A stretch of 38,721 bases of DNA from an uncultured Alistipes sp. (GCA_900768015.1 CAAGBI010000069.1:1-38721), one strand, 5' to 3'; counted from the first letter of the stretch, positions 6,170 through 15,708 are shown. A program made the numbers and translations. The notes: a model not told the origin generated them from the sequence alone.

Positions 6170-8155
6170 TTAGAGTACGCCGCAGAGTGTCAAGATGAGC
6201 ACTACGACGAAGAACAAGAGTGCAAATGTAATGTAGTTGTTTACCTTACCAGTACGCAAGCGCATTACATACTCGTTGATGCGGTGCATCATCTGCACCC
6301 ACCAGCGACCCAACAACGAGTCGACCTTATCCTTATGGCGGATGCGATAGCGGTGAGGCAAGGGGAAGATCTCATCCTTATCCACTGCGCGACCATCCAC
6401 CGTGTTCTTCATCAAGGGCTTACCGATGTTCTCCAAGCCCTCAGAGAATGACTCGCCCGTGTACTGCATACGAGTGTTTACGGCAGTAAAGCCACAACCC
6501 CATGTTGGGCCCTCGGCGATGGTGCGGTTGCGCTGTGCTCGACGCTTGATAAAGAACAAGAGCGTAACAACCAAGATGAAGGCGATGCTGACATAGCTCA
6601 ACGACTCGAGCGTAGGTGCAAAGTGCTCAACGGCGATGGTATTCACGCTGTTAGTAACCTCCTCGGCAACATGCGCGATGGGGCGGATAACATACTGTGG
6701 CGCAAGGCCGATGATAAGAATAAAGGCTGCGGGAATAGACATAGCCACGATGCGCAAGCTATCCACCTCGGTAGACTCTGCAACATGGTGTGAGCGTGGC
6801 GAGCCGAGGAAGACAACGCTATATAGCTTCGTGAAGGCAAGCACCACGATACCGCCAATGAGCGAGAGCACGATGATACCCGTAACAGAGTAGAGCACCT
6901 CGTAGCCGTTGCTTACGCCGTTGAACATACCTATGTATATAAGCAACTCTGATACAAAGCCATTCAGCGGAGGCAATGCACAGATGGCCACCGTAGCAAA
7001 GAGCATCAAGATAGCCGTGATGGGCATGTGCTTAGCCAAGCCACCCATCTGGTTCATCGCCGTGGTGTGCATCTTCGAGTAGATGTTACCCGCGCTGAAG
7101 AAGAGCATGGTCTTGAAGAGCGAGTGGTTTACCATGTGTAACAACGCGCCACACATGCCACACATACCTACAAGGGGGCTACCCGCTGCGTGACCCACTG
7201 CCGCAATACCGAGACCGATAAGGATGACACCCACATTCTCGATACTTGAGTATGCCAACAAGCGCTTGATGTCGTTCTGCATAGCGGCAAGGATAACGCC
7301 CCAGAGACCTGTAACGGCACCCGACACCAGAACGATAAGGCCAATGGTAAAGAGCATATCTGCTCTGAGCTCCTCAACCTGCATGATGCGGATGATGCCG
7401 TAGACACCCGTCTTAATCATCACACCCGACATGATAGCCGAGACATGCGAAGGTGCTGCGGGGTGCGCCTCGGGCAACCAGATGTGCATGGGGAACAAAC
7501 CCGCCTTCATGCCAAAGCCAATGAAGAGGATGACAAACAGAGGCAAGAGGTTAGCATGCTCGTAGTAGGCGTTGATAGCCGCGAAGTTTGCGCTGCCCGT
7601 AACATTGTAGAGCATGACAAAACCTACCACTAAGAACAAGAAGCCGATGTGCATCATAACCAAGTAGTTAAGCGCAGCACGGCGCACCTCCTGACGGTCG
7701 GCCTCAAACAGTATGAGCATGAACGATGCGATGGTCATCAACTCCCACGCAAAGAGGAACGAGAAGCCACCACTCGACACCACAACGAGCATCATCGACA
7801 CCACCAGCGTAACGAGTGCCGTGTAGTGCATCGAGATGTGAGCCTCGGAGTAGCGCTCGAGATAGCCCGCAACATAGCCCTTAGAGTAGAGCACCGTAGC
7901 CACGGATGCCACCGAGATGATAATGAGCATAAGTGCCGAGAGCTTATCAACAGCGAGTGACTCTTCACCAAAGAATGGGGTCACGAACTTTACAAGCTCC
8001 ACAGGCTGGCTCATGAATGCCATAACAGCAACGGTTATGGCAGCAAGTGCAACAAGCGACACTAAGCCCGTTGCCACCCACACCTTATACCGCTTCGGCA
8101 CAAGGAAGATGACAAGCGCGACAAGCATCGCCGCAATAAGTGAGTACAAATACAT
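6170..8155 (-). CDS. HyfB/NuoL-like proton-translocating antiporter subunit
   Basis: This 661-residue protein has about 15 hydrophobic segments and is the larger antiporter-like subunit. Functional family residues are in place: Glu in FAWELMTIASFML, the WLPEAHPAAPSHVSA motif with the following MIKTGVYGIIRI lysine, and the downstream AYSSIENVGVILIGLG and HMVNHSLFKTMLF segments. It is the first membrane gene of the complex and follows rsmE by 23 nt, with no room for its own promoter. The complex therefore appears to have two antiporter-type modules (this and the HyfF-like subunit) and no HyfD gene. Confidence 0.9.
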   Translation of the reverse strand: MYLYSLIAAMLVALVIFLVPKRYKVWVATGLVSLVALAAITVAVMAFMSQPVELVKFVTPFFGEESLAVDKLSALMLIIISVASVATVLYSKGYVAGYLERYSEAHISMHYTALVTLVVSMMLVVVSSGGFSFLFAWELMTIASFMLILFEADRQEVRRAALNYLVMMHIGFLFLVVGFVMLYNVTGSANFAAINAYYEHANLLPLFVILFIGFGMKAGLFPMHIWLPEAHPAAPSHVSAIMSGVMIKTGVYGIIRIMQVEELRADMLFTIGLIVLVSGAVTGLWGVILAAMQNDIKRLLAYSSIENVGVILIGLGIAAVGHAAGSPLVGMCGMCGALLHMVNHSLFKTMLFFSAGNIYSKMHTTAMNQMGGLAKHMPITAILMLFATVAICALPPLNGFVSELLIYIGMFNGVSNGYEVLYSVTGIIVLSLIGGIVVLAFTKLYSVVFLGSPRSHHVAESTEVDSLRIVAMSIPAAFILIIGLAPQYVIRPIAHVAEEVTNSVNTIAVEHFAPTLESLSYVSIAFILVVTLLFFIKRRAQRNRTIAEGPTWGCGFTAVNTRMQYTGESFSEGLENIGKPLMKNTVDGRAVDKDEIFPLPHRYRIRHKDKVDSLLGRWWVQMMHRINEYVMRLRTGKVNNYITFALLFFVVVLILTLCGVL

Positions 8156-8178
8156 AATAGTTTATATTTCGTATTGGG

Positions 8179-8889
8179 TTACAGTTTGTTAATGGTTGCC
8201 ACGACGGTGGTAGCAACAACGGCAGCGGTCTCGGTACGCAGGCGTTCGCGACCGAGAGAGATTGCCTTAAATCCATTTTGAAGCGCAAAGTTAATCTCTT
8301 CTTTTGAAAAATCGCCCTCTGGACCAATTAAAATTAGTGTATTAGCACCTTTTTTTACCAAATTACCCAGATATGGGCGCTCGCCAAACGAACTATCGCA
8401 GTGTGCGATGTACTTTTCGCCCTCGAAATCCATGGCGATAATATCGCGCACCGAGGTCAAATCGTGCAACACGGGGTGGTATGCCTTGAGCGACTGCTTC
8501 ACCGCTGCGGTGATAACTTTCTCCTCGCGCTCGAGTTTTATCTGCCTACGCTCGCTGTGGTCACACTCCAAAGGGTAGACCTCCGAGATGCCAATTTCTG
8601 TTGCTTTTTCCAAAAACCACTCGAAGCGATCGATATTTTTTGTGGGTGCCACACACATGGTCAAACCATAGCTCATGCGCTCATATTCGGGCCATGTCTC
8701 CACCACCTCAACTTCGCAGCGTTTCACATTGTCACTGACCACTTTACAGCGATACATATTACCTTTTCCATCGGTCAAATGGAGCTCATCGCCGACGGTC
8801 ATTCTGAGCACTCTAACACAGTGTTTTGACTCCTCCTCGGGTAGCGTGTAGCGGGGAAGAGAAATTTCAGGGGCATAAAATAGTTGCAT
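8179..8889 (-). CDS. rsmE: 16S rRNA (uracil1498-N3)-methyltransferase RsmE
   Basis: This 236-residue SPOUT methyltransferase modifies U1498 of 16S rRNA using S-adenosylmethionine. The N-terminal PUA-like part has the typical KHCVRVLRMTVGDELHLTDG segment. The C-terminal knotted domain has NTLILIGPEGDFSKEEI and ISLGRERLRTETAAV, which form the SAM-binding site. The length is normal for the family (about 240). It is the first gene of the minus-strand operon that continues into the hydrogenase-like complex, with a promoter in the palindrome at 8905-8922. The link to a bioenergetic complex is probably transcriptional convenience rather than function. Confidence 0.95.
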   Translation of the reverse strand: MQLFYAPEISLPRYTLPEEESKHCVRVLRMTVGDELHLTDGKGNMYRCKVVSDNVKRCEVEVVETWPEYERMSYGLTMCVAPTKNIDRFEWFLEKATEIGISEVYPLECDHSERRQIKLEREEKVITAAVKQSLKAYHPVLHDLTSVRDIIAMDFEGEKYIAHCDSSFGERPYLGNLVKKGANTLILIGPEGDFSKEEINFALQNGFKAISLGRERLRTETAAVVATTVVATINKL

Positions 8890-8922
8890 TGGTCAATAAT
8901 TTTTTTAACTTTGCAAAGTTAA
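8884..8922. promoter_or_regulatory. Palindromic bidirectional promoter between rsmE and the M3 peptidase gene
   Basis: The 18-bp perfect palindrome TTAACTTTGCAAAGTTAA (8905-8922) contains two -7 boxes back to back: TAACTTTG on the plus strand (8906-8913) and TAACTTTG on the minus strand (8914-8921). For the plus strand a -33 TTG lies at 8884-8886, exactly 19 bp upstream and inside the rsmE start region. For the minus strand no clear -33 element is seen. The two promoters cannot both be melted independently, so they should compete. Confidence 0.7.
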
Positions 8923-8948
8923 TTAAAGTTAATTAAAAAATATCATAG

Positions 8949-11213
8949 ATGAAACGTATTTTGTTATTATCGTCGTTAATGTGTGTTATGACACTGAATT
9001 ATTCATGCAGCAACGAGGTTGCAACCGACACAACTAACCCCCTTTTGGAGGAGTGGACAACTGAGTTTGGCGTTCCCCCATTCGACAAGATTAAGGCCGA
9101 GCACTTCGCTCCCGCATTCGATGTAGCCATCGCCGAGCACAAGGCGGAGATTGAGGCTATCGTAGCTAACGAGGCAGAGCCCTCGTTCGAGAACACCATC
9201 GTGGCTCTCGACAACGCAGGCATCAAGCTCTCGGAGACAGGCCTTATCTTCGGCATGCTCTCATCATCAGACCTTACTCCCGAGATGGAGAAGGTGCAGG
9301 ATGAGTTGACTCCCATCCTCGAGGAGCACTCTAACTCTATCATGCTCAACGATGCTCTCTTCCAGCGCGTTAAGGCTGTCTACGACAAGCGCAACACCCT
9401 CGGTTTGGACGATGTGCAGATGCGCCTTATGGAGAAGACCTACAACGACTTCGTTCGTTCAGGTGCTTTGCTCCAGGGCGAGGCTAAGGAGCGCCTCAAG
9501 CAAATTAATGGCGAGCTCGCTATGCTCACCGTGGAGTTCAACAAGAACCTCCTCGCTGACCAGAACGCCTTCTCGCTCCACCTCGAGGCAAACCAGGTGG
9601 CTGAGCTCCCCGAGGGCGTAAAGGCACAGGCTCGTGAGGCGGCAGAGGCTGCAGGCAAGAGCGGCTACCTCTTCACATTGGATAAGCCCAGCATGCTCCC
9701 CTTCCTCACCTACTCTTCAAACCGTGAGCTTCGTCGCGAGCTCTACAACGGCTACCTCATGCGTGGTAACAACGACAACGAGTACGACAACAAGGAGATT
9801 GCCGAGAAGATGGCTATGCTTCGCATAGAGAAGGCTAACCTCTTGGGCTACGACTCATACTCTGCATATGTCACTGCTGACCAGATGGCAGGCACTCCCG
9901 AGGCGGCATACGACCTCTTGGAGGAGATATTCTTCCCCGCAGTAGAGTCTGCAAAGCTCGAGTTAGAAGAGATGAACAAGATGTTCCAGCAGGACTACCC
10001 CGGCGAGACCTTCGACAAGGCTGACTGGTGGTACTACGCCGAGAAGGTGCGCAAGAGCAAGTATCAGCTCGATGAGGAGGCTGTGCGCCAGTACCTCTCA
10101 CTCGACAATGTTCGCGAGGGTATGTTCTACCTTGCTAACCGCCTCTATGGCATCACTTTCCGTCCCATCACTGCTCCTCGCTACCACAAGGAGTGCACCG
10201 TATATCAGGTTCTCGACCACGACCAGAGCCACCTCGGCGTGCTCTACATCGACCCACACCCCCGCAAGGAGAAGAGTGGCGGTGCATGGTGCGGCAACTT
10301 CGTTGAGCAGCGCTATGTGGATGGCGAGCGTAAGGCTCCCGTTGTAGGCATCGTATGCAACTTCACACCTCCCACAGGTGACACCCCATCGCTCCTCTCA
10401 TTCGACGAGGCTGAGACATTGTTCCACGAGTTCGGTCACGCTTTGCACTGCCTCTTTGCCGATGTACGCTACCGTGGTCTCTCGGAGGTAGAGGGTGACT
10501 TCGTAGAGCTTCCCTCACAGATCATGGAGAACTGGGCATTCCACCCCGAGATTCTCAAGGTTTACGCTACACACCACCGCACAGGTGAGATTATCCCCGA
10601 CGCACTCATCGAGAAGATTCAGCGTGCTTCGCTCTTCAACCAGGGCTTCACAACTACTGAGCTTGCCGCAGCAGCGCTCATCGACTTGGATATCCACACC
10701 TTGAAGCAGGCAACCGACATCGACATCAACGCTTTCGAGAGCTACAACCTATCGAAGCGCGGCCTTATCGAGCAGATTGCACCTCGCTATCGCTACACCT
10801 ACTTCTCACACATCTTCGCAGGTGGCTACTCTTCAGGCTACTACTTCTACCTCTGGGCAGAGGTATTGGATAAGGATGCCTTCGAGGCCTTCAAGTCGAG
10901 CCACGACATCTGCGACACAGCCCTCGCACACAGCTTCCGCTACGACCTCTTGGCACAGGGTGGCCAGCGTCCCGGCATGGAGATGTATCGCACATTCCGC
11001 GGTGCCGACCCCGACAAGAAGCCTATGCTCCGTGCACGCGGCCTCTTGAAGGAGGAGCCTGCAATTGAGGAGGTGGTAGAGAACGCAGAGCAGAGCGCTG
11101 AGGAGAGCTCAAAGGTTAAGACAAGTACCTCAGACCTCCGCATCGAGCCAGGCAAGGCGCCCAAGGCACCTAAGTCTCCCGTTGCACCCCTCAAACCCTC
11201 AATCAAGAAGTAG
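8949..11213 (+). CDS. M3 family zinc metallopeptidase (Dcp-like), lipoprotein
   Basis: A 754-residue oligopeptidase of the thimet/dipeptidyl-carboxypeptidase family. The zinc site HEFGH is at residues 493-497 and the third ligand is E520 in DFVELPSQ. The C-terminal substrate-binding segment with GGYSSGYYFYLWAEVL is also typical. The signal peptide ends in the lipobox NYSC (C20), so it is probably attached to the outer or inner membrane facing the periplasm. After the catalytic domain there is a roughly 55-residue Glu-rich then Pro/Lys-rich tail (from about 700) that the next paralogue lacks. It probably trims peptides during amino-acid foraging. It forms a tandem pair with the next gene (35 nt gap). 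Confidence 0.93.
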   Translation: MKRILLLSSLMCVMTLNYSCSNEVATDTTNPLLEEWTTEFGVPPFDKIKAEHFAPAFDVAIAEHKAEIEAIVANEAEPSFENTIVALDNAGIKLSETGLIFGMLSSSDLTPEMEKVQDELTPILEEHSNSIMLNDALFQRVKAVYDKRNTLGLDDVQMRLMEKTYNDFVRSGALLQGEAKERLKQINGELAMLTVEFNKNLLADQNAFSLHLEANQVAELPEGVKAQAREAAEAAGKSGYLFTLDKPSMLPFLTYSSNRELRRELYNGYLMRGNNDNEYDNKEIAEKMAMLRIEKANLLGYDSYSAYVTADQMAGTPEAAYDLLEEIFFPAVESAKLELEEMNKMFQQDYPGETFDKADWWYYAEKVRKSKYQLDEEAVRQYLSLDNVREGMFYLANRLYGITFRPITAPRYHKECTVYQVLDHDQSHLGVLYIDPHPRKEKSGGAWCGNFVEQRYVDGERKAPVVGIVCNFTPPTGDTPSLLSFDEAETLFHEFGHALHCLFADVRYRGLSEVEGDFVELPSQIMENWAFHPEILKVYATHHRTGEIIPDALIEKIQRASLFNQGFTTTELAAAALIDLDIHTLKQATDIDINAFESYNLSKRGLIEQIAPRYRYTYFSHIFAGGYSSGYYFYLWAEVLDKDAFEAFKSSHDICDTALAHSFRYDLLAQGGQRPGMEMYRTFRGADPDKKPMLRARGLLKEEPAIEEVVENAEQSAEESSKVKTSTSDLRIEPGKAPKAPKSPVAPLKPSIKK

Positions 11214-11248
11214 GCAACAGACAAAATTTTACTAACTAAATACAATTT

Positions 11249-13366
11249 ATGATTACTACAACACTTATTATGTCAGCAATGACTGCAATGGCGGCTACAA
11301 GCGCACAGCCACTTGTTGAGATGCCCGAGTCACTCAAGGGTAATCCATTGGTTGAGGAGTGGAACACCCCCTACCAGACACCTCCCTTCTCTGAGATCGA
11401 GTATGCACACTACGAGCCCGCTATCGACTACGCTATCGAGCTTAACCGTGCCGAGATCGAGGCTATCATCAACAACCCCGAGGCTCCTACATTTGAGAAT
11501 ACCATCGTTGCTATGAACAACTCTGGTGAGTTGCTCGGCCGCATCTCTGGCGTCTTCTTCGTGCTCAACAACTGCGTCACATCTCCCGAGATGCAGCAGA
11601 TTGCGTTGAACATCACTCCCAAGCTCACAGAACTCTCGAACGACATCTCGCTCAACCCCGCGCTCTTCGAGCGCATCAAGGTTGTCTACGACCAGCGCAA
11701 GAAGCTCAAGCTCGACCAGGAGGATATGACACTTTTGGAGGATACTTACAAGAGTTTCGCACGCTCAGGCGCTTTGCTCGAGGGCAAGGACAAGGAGCTC
11801 TACCGCGAGTACTCTTCGGAGCTCTCACAGCTCACACTTCAGTTTGGTCAGAACGCTTTGGGTGCTACCAACGCCTTCTCTTACAACATCACCGATGAGG
11901 CTAAGGTTGCAGAGTTGCCCGGCTTCGTTAAGGAGGGCTTGGCTGCAGAGGCTGCATCACGCGGCGAGAAGGGCTGGACAGTAACTTTGGATGCTCCCAG
12001 CTACAGCCCCTTCATGACCTACTCTACACAGCGCGACATCAAGGAGGCACTCTACCGTGCATACAACACTCGCGGTATCGGTGGCAAGTTCGACAACACC
12101 GAGAACATCCGCCGCATCGCTGAGCTCCGCCTCAAGATTGCTAACTTGCTCGGATACAAATGCTACTCAGACTATGTCTTGGAGGACCGAATGGCCGAGA
12201 GCACAAAGACCGTTAACAACTTCCTCGCACAGCTCAACAAGGCTACTTTGAGCTACGCAAAGAAGGATGTTGCCGACATCACTACATACGCAAAGAGTCT
12301 CGGCTTCGAGGGCGAGCTTATGCCTTGGGACTTCAGCTACTACAACGAGAAGTACAAGGAGGCTATGTACTCTATCAACGACGAGCAGATTAAGCCCTAC
12401 TTGCAGCTCGAGAACGCCAAGGAGGCAGTCTTCATGCTTGCTGGCAAGCTCTATGGCTTGACATTCACTCAGGTTAACAACATCGAGACATACCACCCCG
12501 AGGCTACCGTATATGAGGTTCGTGACGACAAGGGCGAGCTTATGGCTATCCTCTACATGGACTTCTTCCCCCGCGAGTCGAAGCGTCAGGGTGCATGGAT
12601 GACAGAGTTCCGTGGCGTGAAGGTTAAGGATGGCGTAGAGCAGCGTCCTTTGGTGCAGCTCGTTATGAACTTCACTAAGCCCACTGGCAACACTCCATCA
12701 TTGCTCACATTCGATGAGTTCACCACCTTCCTCCACGAGTTCGGCCACGGTCTCCACGGCATCCTCGCAAAGGGCAAGTACGAGTCTATCAACGGCACAT
12801 CTGTTAAGCGCGACTTCGTTGAGCTTCCCTCACAGATTATGGAGAACTGGGCTACAGAGAAGGAGTACCTCGACCTCTGGGCTAAGCACTACCAGACTGG
12901 CGAGCCTATGCCTGCAGAGCTCATCGAGAAGCTCGTAGCAGCTAAGAACTACCTCGCAGCATACTACAATGTGCGTCAGCTCTCATTCGGTATGCTCGAC
13001 ATGAAGTGGCACACCATCACCGAGCCTTACACAGGCGATGTCCTCGCATTCGAGGCTAAGGCTATCGCTCCTACACAGGTTATGCCTATCGTTGAGGGCA
13101 CAGCCATGGCTCCCGCCTTTACTCACATCTTCAGCGGTGGCTACGCTTCAGGCTACTACGGCTACAAGTGGGCAGAGGTTCTCGCAGCCGACGCTTACTC
13201 ATACTTCAGTCAGGAGGGCATCTTCTCACAGAAGGTTGCTGGCAAGTTCCGCCACGAGGTATTGGAGCGCGGTGGTCACGAGCACCCCATGACTCTCTAC
13301 AAGAACTTCCGCGGCCACAAGCCTAAGACTAAGGCTCTCATCGACCAGATGGGTCTCAAGAAGTAG
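11249..13366 (+). CDS. M3 family zinc metallopeptidase, second paralogue
   Basis: 705 residues and clearly paralogous to the preceding gene over its whole length. The zinc site HEFGH is at 496-500 and E525 in RDFVELPSQ is the third ligand. The N-terminus is a hydrophobic Ala/Thr-rich segment ending near ATSAQ, consistent with a type I signal peptide, but it has no basic residue after the start Met, and an in-frame stop 12 nt upstream rules out a longer start. Localisation is thus less certain than for the first paralogue. The pair probably share a transcript that ends at the strong terminator at 13390-13431. Confidence 0.93.
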   Translation: MITTTLIMSAMTAMAATSAQPLVEMPESLKGNPLVEEWNTPYQTPPFSEIEYAHYEPAIDYAIELNRAEIEAIINNPEAPTFENTIVAMNNSGELLGRISGVFFVLNNCVTSPEMQQIALNITPKLTELSNDISLNPALFERIKVVYDQRKKLKLDQEDMTLLEDTYKSFARSGALLEGKDKELYREYSSELSQLTLQFGQNALGATNAFSYNITDEAKVAELPGFVKEGLAAEAASRGEKGWTVTLDAPSYSPFMTYSTQRDIKEALYRAYNTRGIGGKFDNTENIRRIAELRLKIANLLGYKCYSDYVLEDRMAESTKTVNNFLAQLNKATLSYAKKDVADITTYAKSLGFEGELMPWDFSYYNEKYKEAMYSINDEQIKPYLQLENAKEAVFMLAGKLYGLTFTQVNNIETYHPEATVYEVRDDKGELMAILYMDFFPRESKRQGAWMTEFRGVKVKDGVEQRPLVQLVMNFTKPTGNTPSLLTFDEFTTFLHEFGHGLHGILAKGKYESINGTSVKRDFVELPSQIMENWATEKEYLDLWAKHYQTGEPMPAELIEKLVAAKNYLAAYYNVRQLSFGMLDMKWHTITEPYTGDVLAFEAKAIAPTQVMPIVEGTAMAPAFTHIFSGGYASGYYGYKWAEVLAADAYSYFSQEGIFSQKVAGKFRHEVLERGGHEHPMTLYKNFRGHKPKTKALIDQMGLKK

Positions 13367-13389
13367 AGATAAGGCATTCCGCCTAACTA

Positions 13390-13431
13390 AGATAGGAGTT
13401 AGCCCCGATGGGTTAACTCCTATCTCTTTTT
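13390..13431 (+). terminator. Strong Rho-independent terminator after the M3 peptidase pair
   Basis: A 16-bp stem (13390-13405 with 13410-13425, one G-U pair) closes a 4-nt loop and is followed by CTTTTT. The stop codon of the convergent gene (13420-13422) lies inside the right arm. Confidence 0.92.
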
Positions 13432-14022
13432 ACGGCGCGGTAGCTCGATATACTCCGTATAGATAAGCTCCGTGTTTGGGTTTGACGACCACACCTCCTG
13501 ACGAATGGCCTTGGTGCCATAGGGGATAAACAGAAACTTTCGCGGCACGCGGTGCACAACTTGATGCAGCGTGTCTGTAGTGCGAATAGCGTAGCGCAGC
13601 GAGTCGCCAAAGAGTATGCCCTCTACCCTACTCCACGCATCCTCACCCGCAAAGTGGCGCGCGGGCATCGTGACGGTGTCGCGCACAACGACCGTATCGC
13701 GCACTATGACCGTATCGGTAAGTGTGGTCATAGAGACACTCTTGGCATAGCTCTCGGCACGGCGTAGGCGTATGCCAAGCGAGGCTATCTCCTCGGCATC
13801 TTGCTCGCGCAGAGAGCGAAACTCCGCCAACTCTAATTGCAGCACCTCGACCGAGGCGGCAGACCTATCACTCTCCGTGCGGTAAAACTCAACGCCCTCA
13901 ATTAGAGCGTGCTGATTACCACGCAGGCGGGCATTTTCTTTAATTAGGTAGCCGAGCGCACACCCGCATATAGCAACCAGAATAAGGGCGACAACAGCCA
14001 CCCAAAACAAAAACTTTCTCAT
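13420..14022 (-). CDS. DUF6549-like, spanin-type phage protein (orphan)
   Basis: A 200-residue protein with one N-terminal membrane helix (about residues 5-25), a Cys-containing short linker, a coiled-coil region (about 28-95), a repeat TVIVRDTVVVRDTV, and a C-terminal part with KFLFIPYGTKAIRQEV and SNPNTELIYTEYIEL. From memory, this layout and the ending (Gln-Glu, then Asn-Pro-x-Thr, then hydrophobic strand and basic tail) match small membrane-anchored proteins near lysis genes of Bacteroidales phages (DUF6549). No other phage gene is nearby. A -7 box TATCTTTG (14048-14055, minus) lies 26 bp upstream of the start codon. It may be a prophage remnant or a domesticated envelope protein. The family assignment was not confirmed by a search. 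Confidence 0.6.
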   Translation of the reverse strand: MRKFLFWVAVVALILVAICGCALGYLIKENARLRGNQHALIEGVEFYRTESDRSAASVEVLQLELAEFRSLREQDAEEIASLGIRLRRAESYAKSVSMTTLTDTVIVRDTVVVRDTVTMPARHFAGEDAWSRVEGILFGDSLRYAIRTTDTLHQVVHRVPRKFLFIPYGTKAIRQEVWSSNPNTELIYTEYIELPRRKKR

Positions 14023-14164
14023 ACGATTTTAGGGTTTGATTACGCCACAAAGATACAACCGGCGCAGCCCCCTAATTTCTAAAAATTATACCCATACACA
14101 CCGCCCTCAGATACTCGAAAAAGGGTCTCATAAACTAAAAGTTTGCAAATTGTTGGCCGAATAA

Positions 14165-14195
14165 TTGGTGGATTGATAAAAAAGTTGTAATTTTA
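14165..14195 (+). promoter_or_regulatory. Likely aspA promoter
   Basis: TTG (14165-14167), 20 bp, then TAATTTTA (14188-14195), a near match to TAnnTTTG, giving a leader of roughly 55 nt before the aspA ATG at 14258. Confidence 0.4.
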
Positions 14196-14257
14196 CATGA
14201 TAATATATGTATCAAAGCGCAAACACAAACAATTAAATAAACATAAAACAACTAACT

Positions 14258-15691
14258 ATGACTATCAAGTATTCAGGTAAGACTCGCGTTGAGAGCGATC
14301 TTCTCGGCGAGATGGAGGTGCCCGTTGAGGCGCTTTATGGCGTGCAGACATTGCGCGGTATCGTCAACTTCCCCATTAGCCGCTTCCACCTCAATGACTA
14401 TCCTTTGTTCATCAACGGCTTGGCAATGACTAAGCTTGGCGCTGCTGTTGCTAACCACCAGCTCGGCCTCTTGACCGATGAGCAGTTCAACGCCATCAAG
14501 CAGGCTTGCGAGGAGATCATGGCAGGTCAGCACCACGAGCACTTCCCCTGCGACATGATTCAGGGTGGTGCAGGTACTACAACAAACATGAACGCTAACG
14601 AGGTTATCGCAAACCGTGCGCTCCAGATTATGGGTCACGAGGCGGGCGAGTATCAGTACTGCTCACCTAACGACCATGTTAACTGCTCACAGTCTACAAA
14701 CGACGCATACCCCTGCGGTATCCACCTCGGCCTCTACGCTACACACAAGGTATTCATGGGCCACTACAACGAACTTATCGAGTCATTCGAGAAGAAGGCT
14801 AAGGAGTTCGCTCACATCCTTAAGATGGGTCGTACACAGCTCGAGGATGCTGTGCCTATGACACTCGGCCAGACATTCGGCGCTTTCGCTCAGATCTTGA
14901 AGGAGGAGCGCAAGAACCTCGAGTTCGCTGCTGAGGAGTTCCTCACAGTAAACATGGGTGCTACAGCCATCGGTACAGGTATCTGCTCTGAGCCCGAGTA
15001 CTCAGAGAAGTGTATCGCTGCATTGCGCCAGATCACTGGTTGGGACATCAAGCTCGCTGAGGACCTCGTAGCTGCTACATCAGACACCACTTGCATGGTA
15101 GGCTACTCTTCAGCTTTGCGTCGCGTAGCTGTTAAGCTCAACAAGATCTGTAACGACCTCCGCCTCTTGGGTTCGGGTCCTCGTTGCGGTCTCCACGAGT
15201 TCGACCTCCCCGCACGCCAGCCAGGTTCTTCAATCATGCCAGGTAAGGTTAACCCCGTTATCCCCGAGGTTATGAACCAGATCTGCTACAAGGTTATCGG
15301 TAACGACGCATGTGTTGCAATGTGCGCACAGGAGGCTCAAATGGAGCTTAACGCAATGGAGCCTACAATGGCACAGTGCTGCTTCGAGTCTGCAGAGATT
15401 ATGATGAACGGCTTCGACACATTGCGCGTTAACTGCGTTGATGGCATCAAGGCTAACGAGGAGCAGTGCTTGAAGTATGTTAAGGACAGCTTCGGCATCG
15501 TGACAGCTCTTAACCCCATCATCGGTTACAAGAACTCTACAAAGATTGCGAAGAAGGCTATGGCAACAGGTGGTCGCGTGTACGACATCGTACTCGAGGA
15601 GGGCATCCTCACAAAGGAGGAACTCGACACAATTCTTGCACCTGAGAACATGATTAAGCCTGTGAAGCTTGACATCAAACCCCGCCGCTAA
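14258..15691 (+). CDS. aspA: Aspartate ammonia-lyase
   Basis: This 477-residue enzyme of the aspartase/fumarase superfamily deaminates L-aspartate to fumarate and ammonia. The superfamily signature GSSIMPGKVNP is at residues 323-333 and contains the catalytic loop serine. The regions GAGTTTNMNANEV and HVNCSQSTND are also diagnostic, and the N-terminal GEMEVPVEALYGVQT fits aspartase better than fumarase. The length is normal. In anaerobic Bacteroidales the product fumarate can feed the fumarate reductase/succinate route. The gene is monocistronic, with two hairpins after it, and converges on gadB. Confidence 0.95.
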   Translation: MTIKYSGKTRVESDLLGEMEVPVEALYGVQTLRGIVNFPISRFHLNDYPLFINGLAMTKLGAAVANHQLGLLTDEQFNAIKQACEEIMAGQHHEHFPCDMIQGGAGTTTNMNANEVIANRALQIMGHEAGEYQYCSPNDHVNCSQSTNDAYPCGIHLGLYATHKVFMGHYNELIESFEKKAKEFAHILKMGRTQLEDAVPMTLGQTFGAFAQILKEERKNLEFAAEEFLTVNMGATAIGTGICSEPEYSEKCIAALRQITGWDIKLAEDLVAATSDTTCMVGYSSALRRVAVKLNKICNDLRLLGSGPRCGLHEFDLPARQPGSSIMPGKVNPVIPEVMNQICYKVIGNDACVAMCAQEAQMELNAMEPTMAQCCFESAEIMMNGFDTLRVNCVDGIKANEEQCLKYVKDSFGIVTALNPIIGYKNSTKIAKKAMATGGRVYDIVLEEGILTKEELDTILAPENMIKPVKLDIKPRR

Positions 15692-15708
15692 TTAATTTTC
15701 GACTATAA

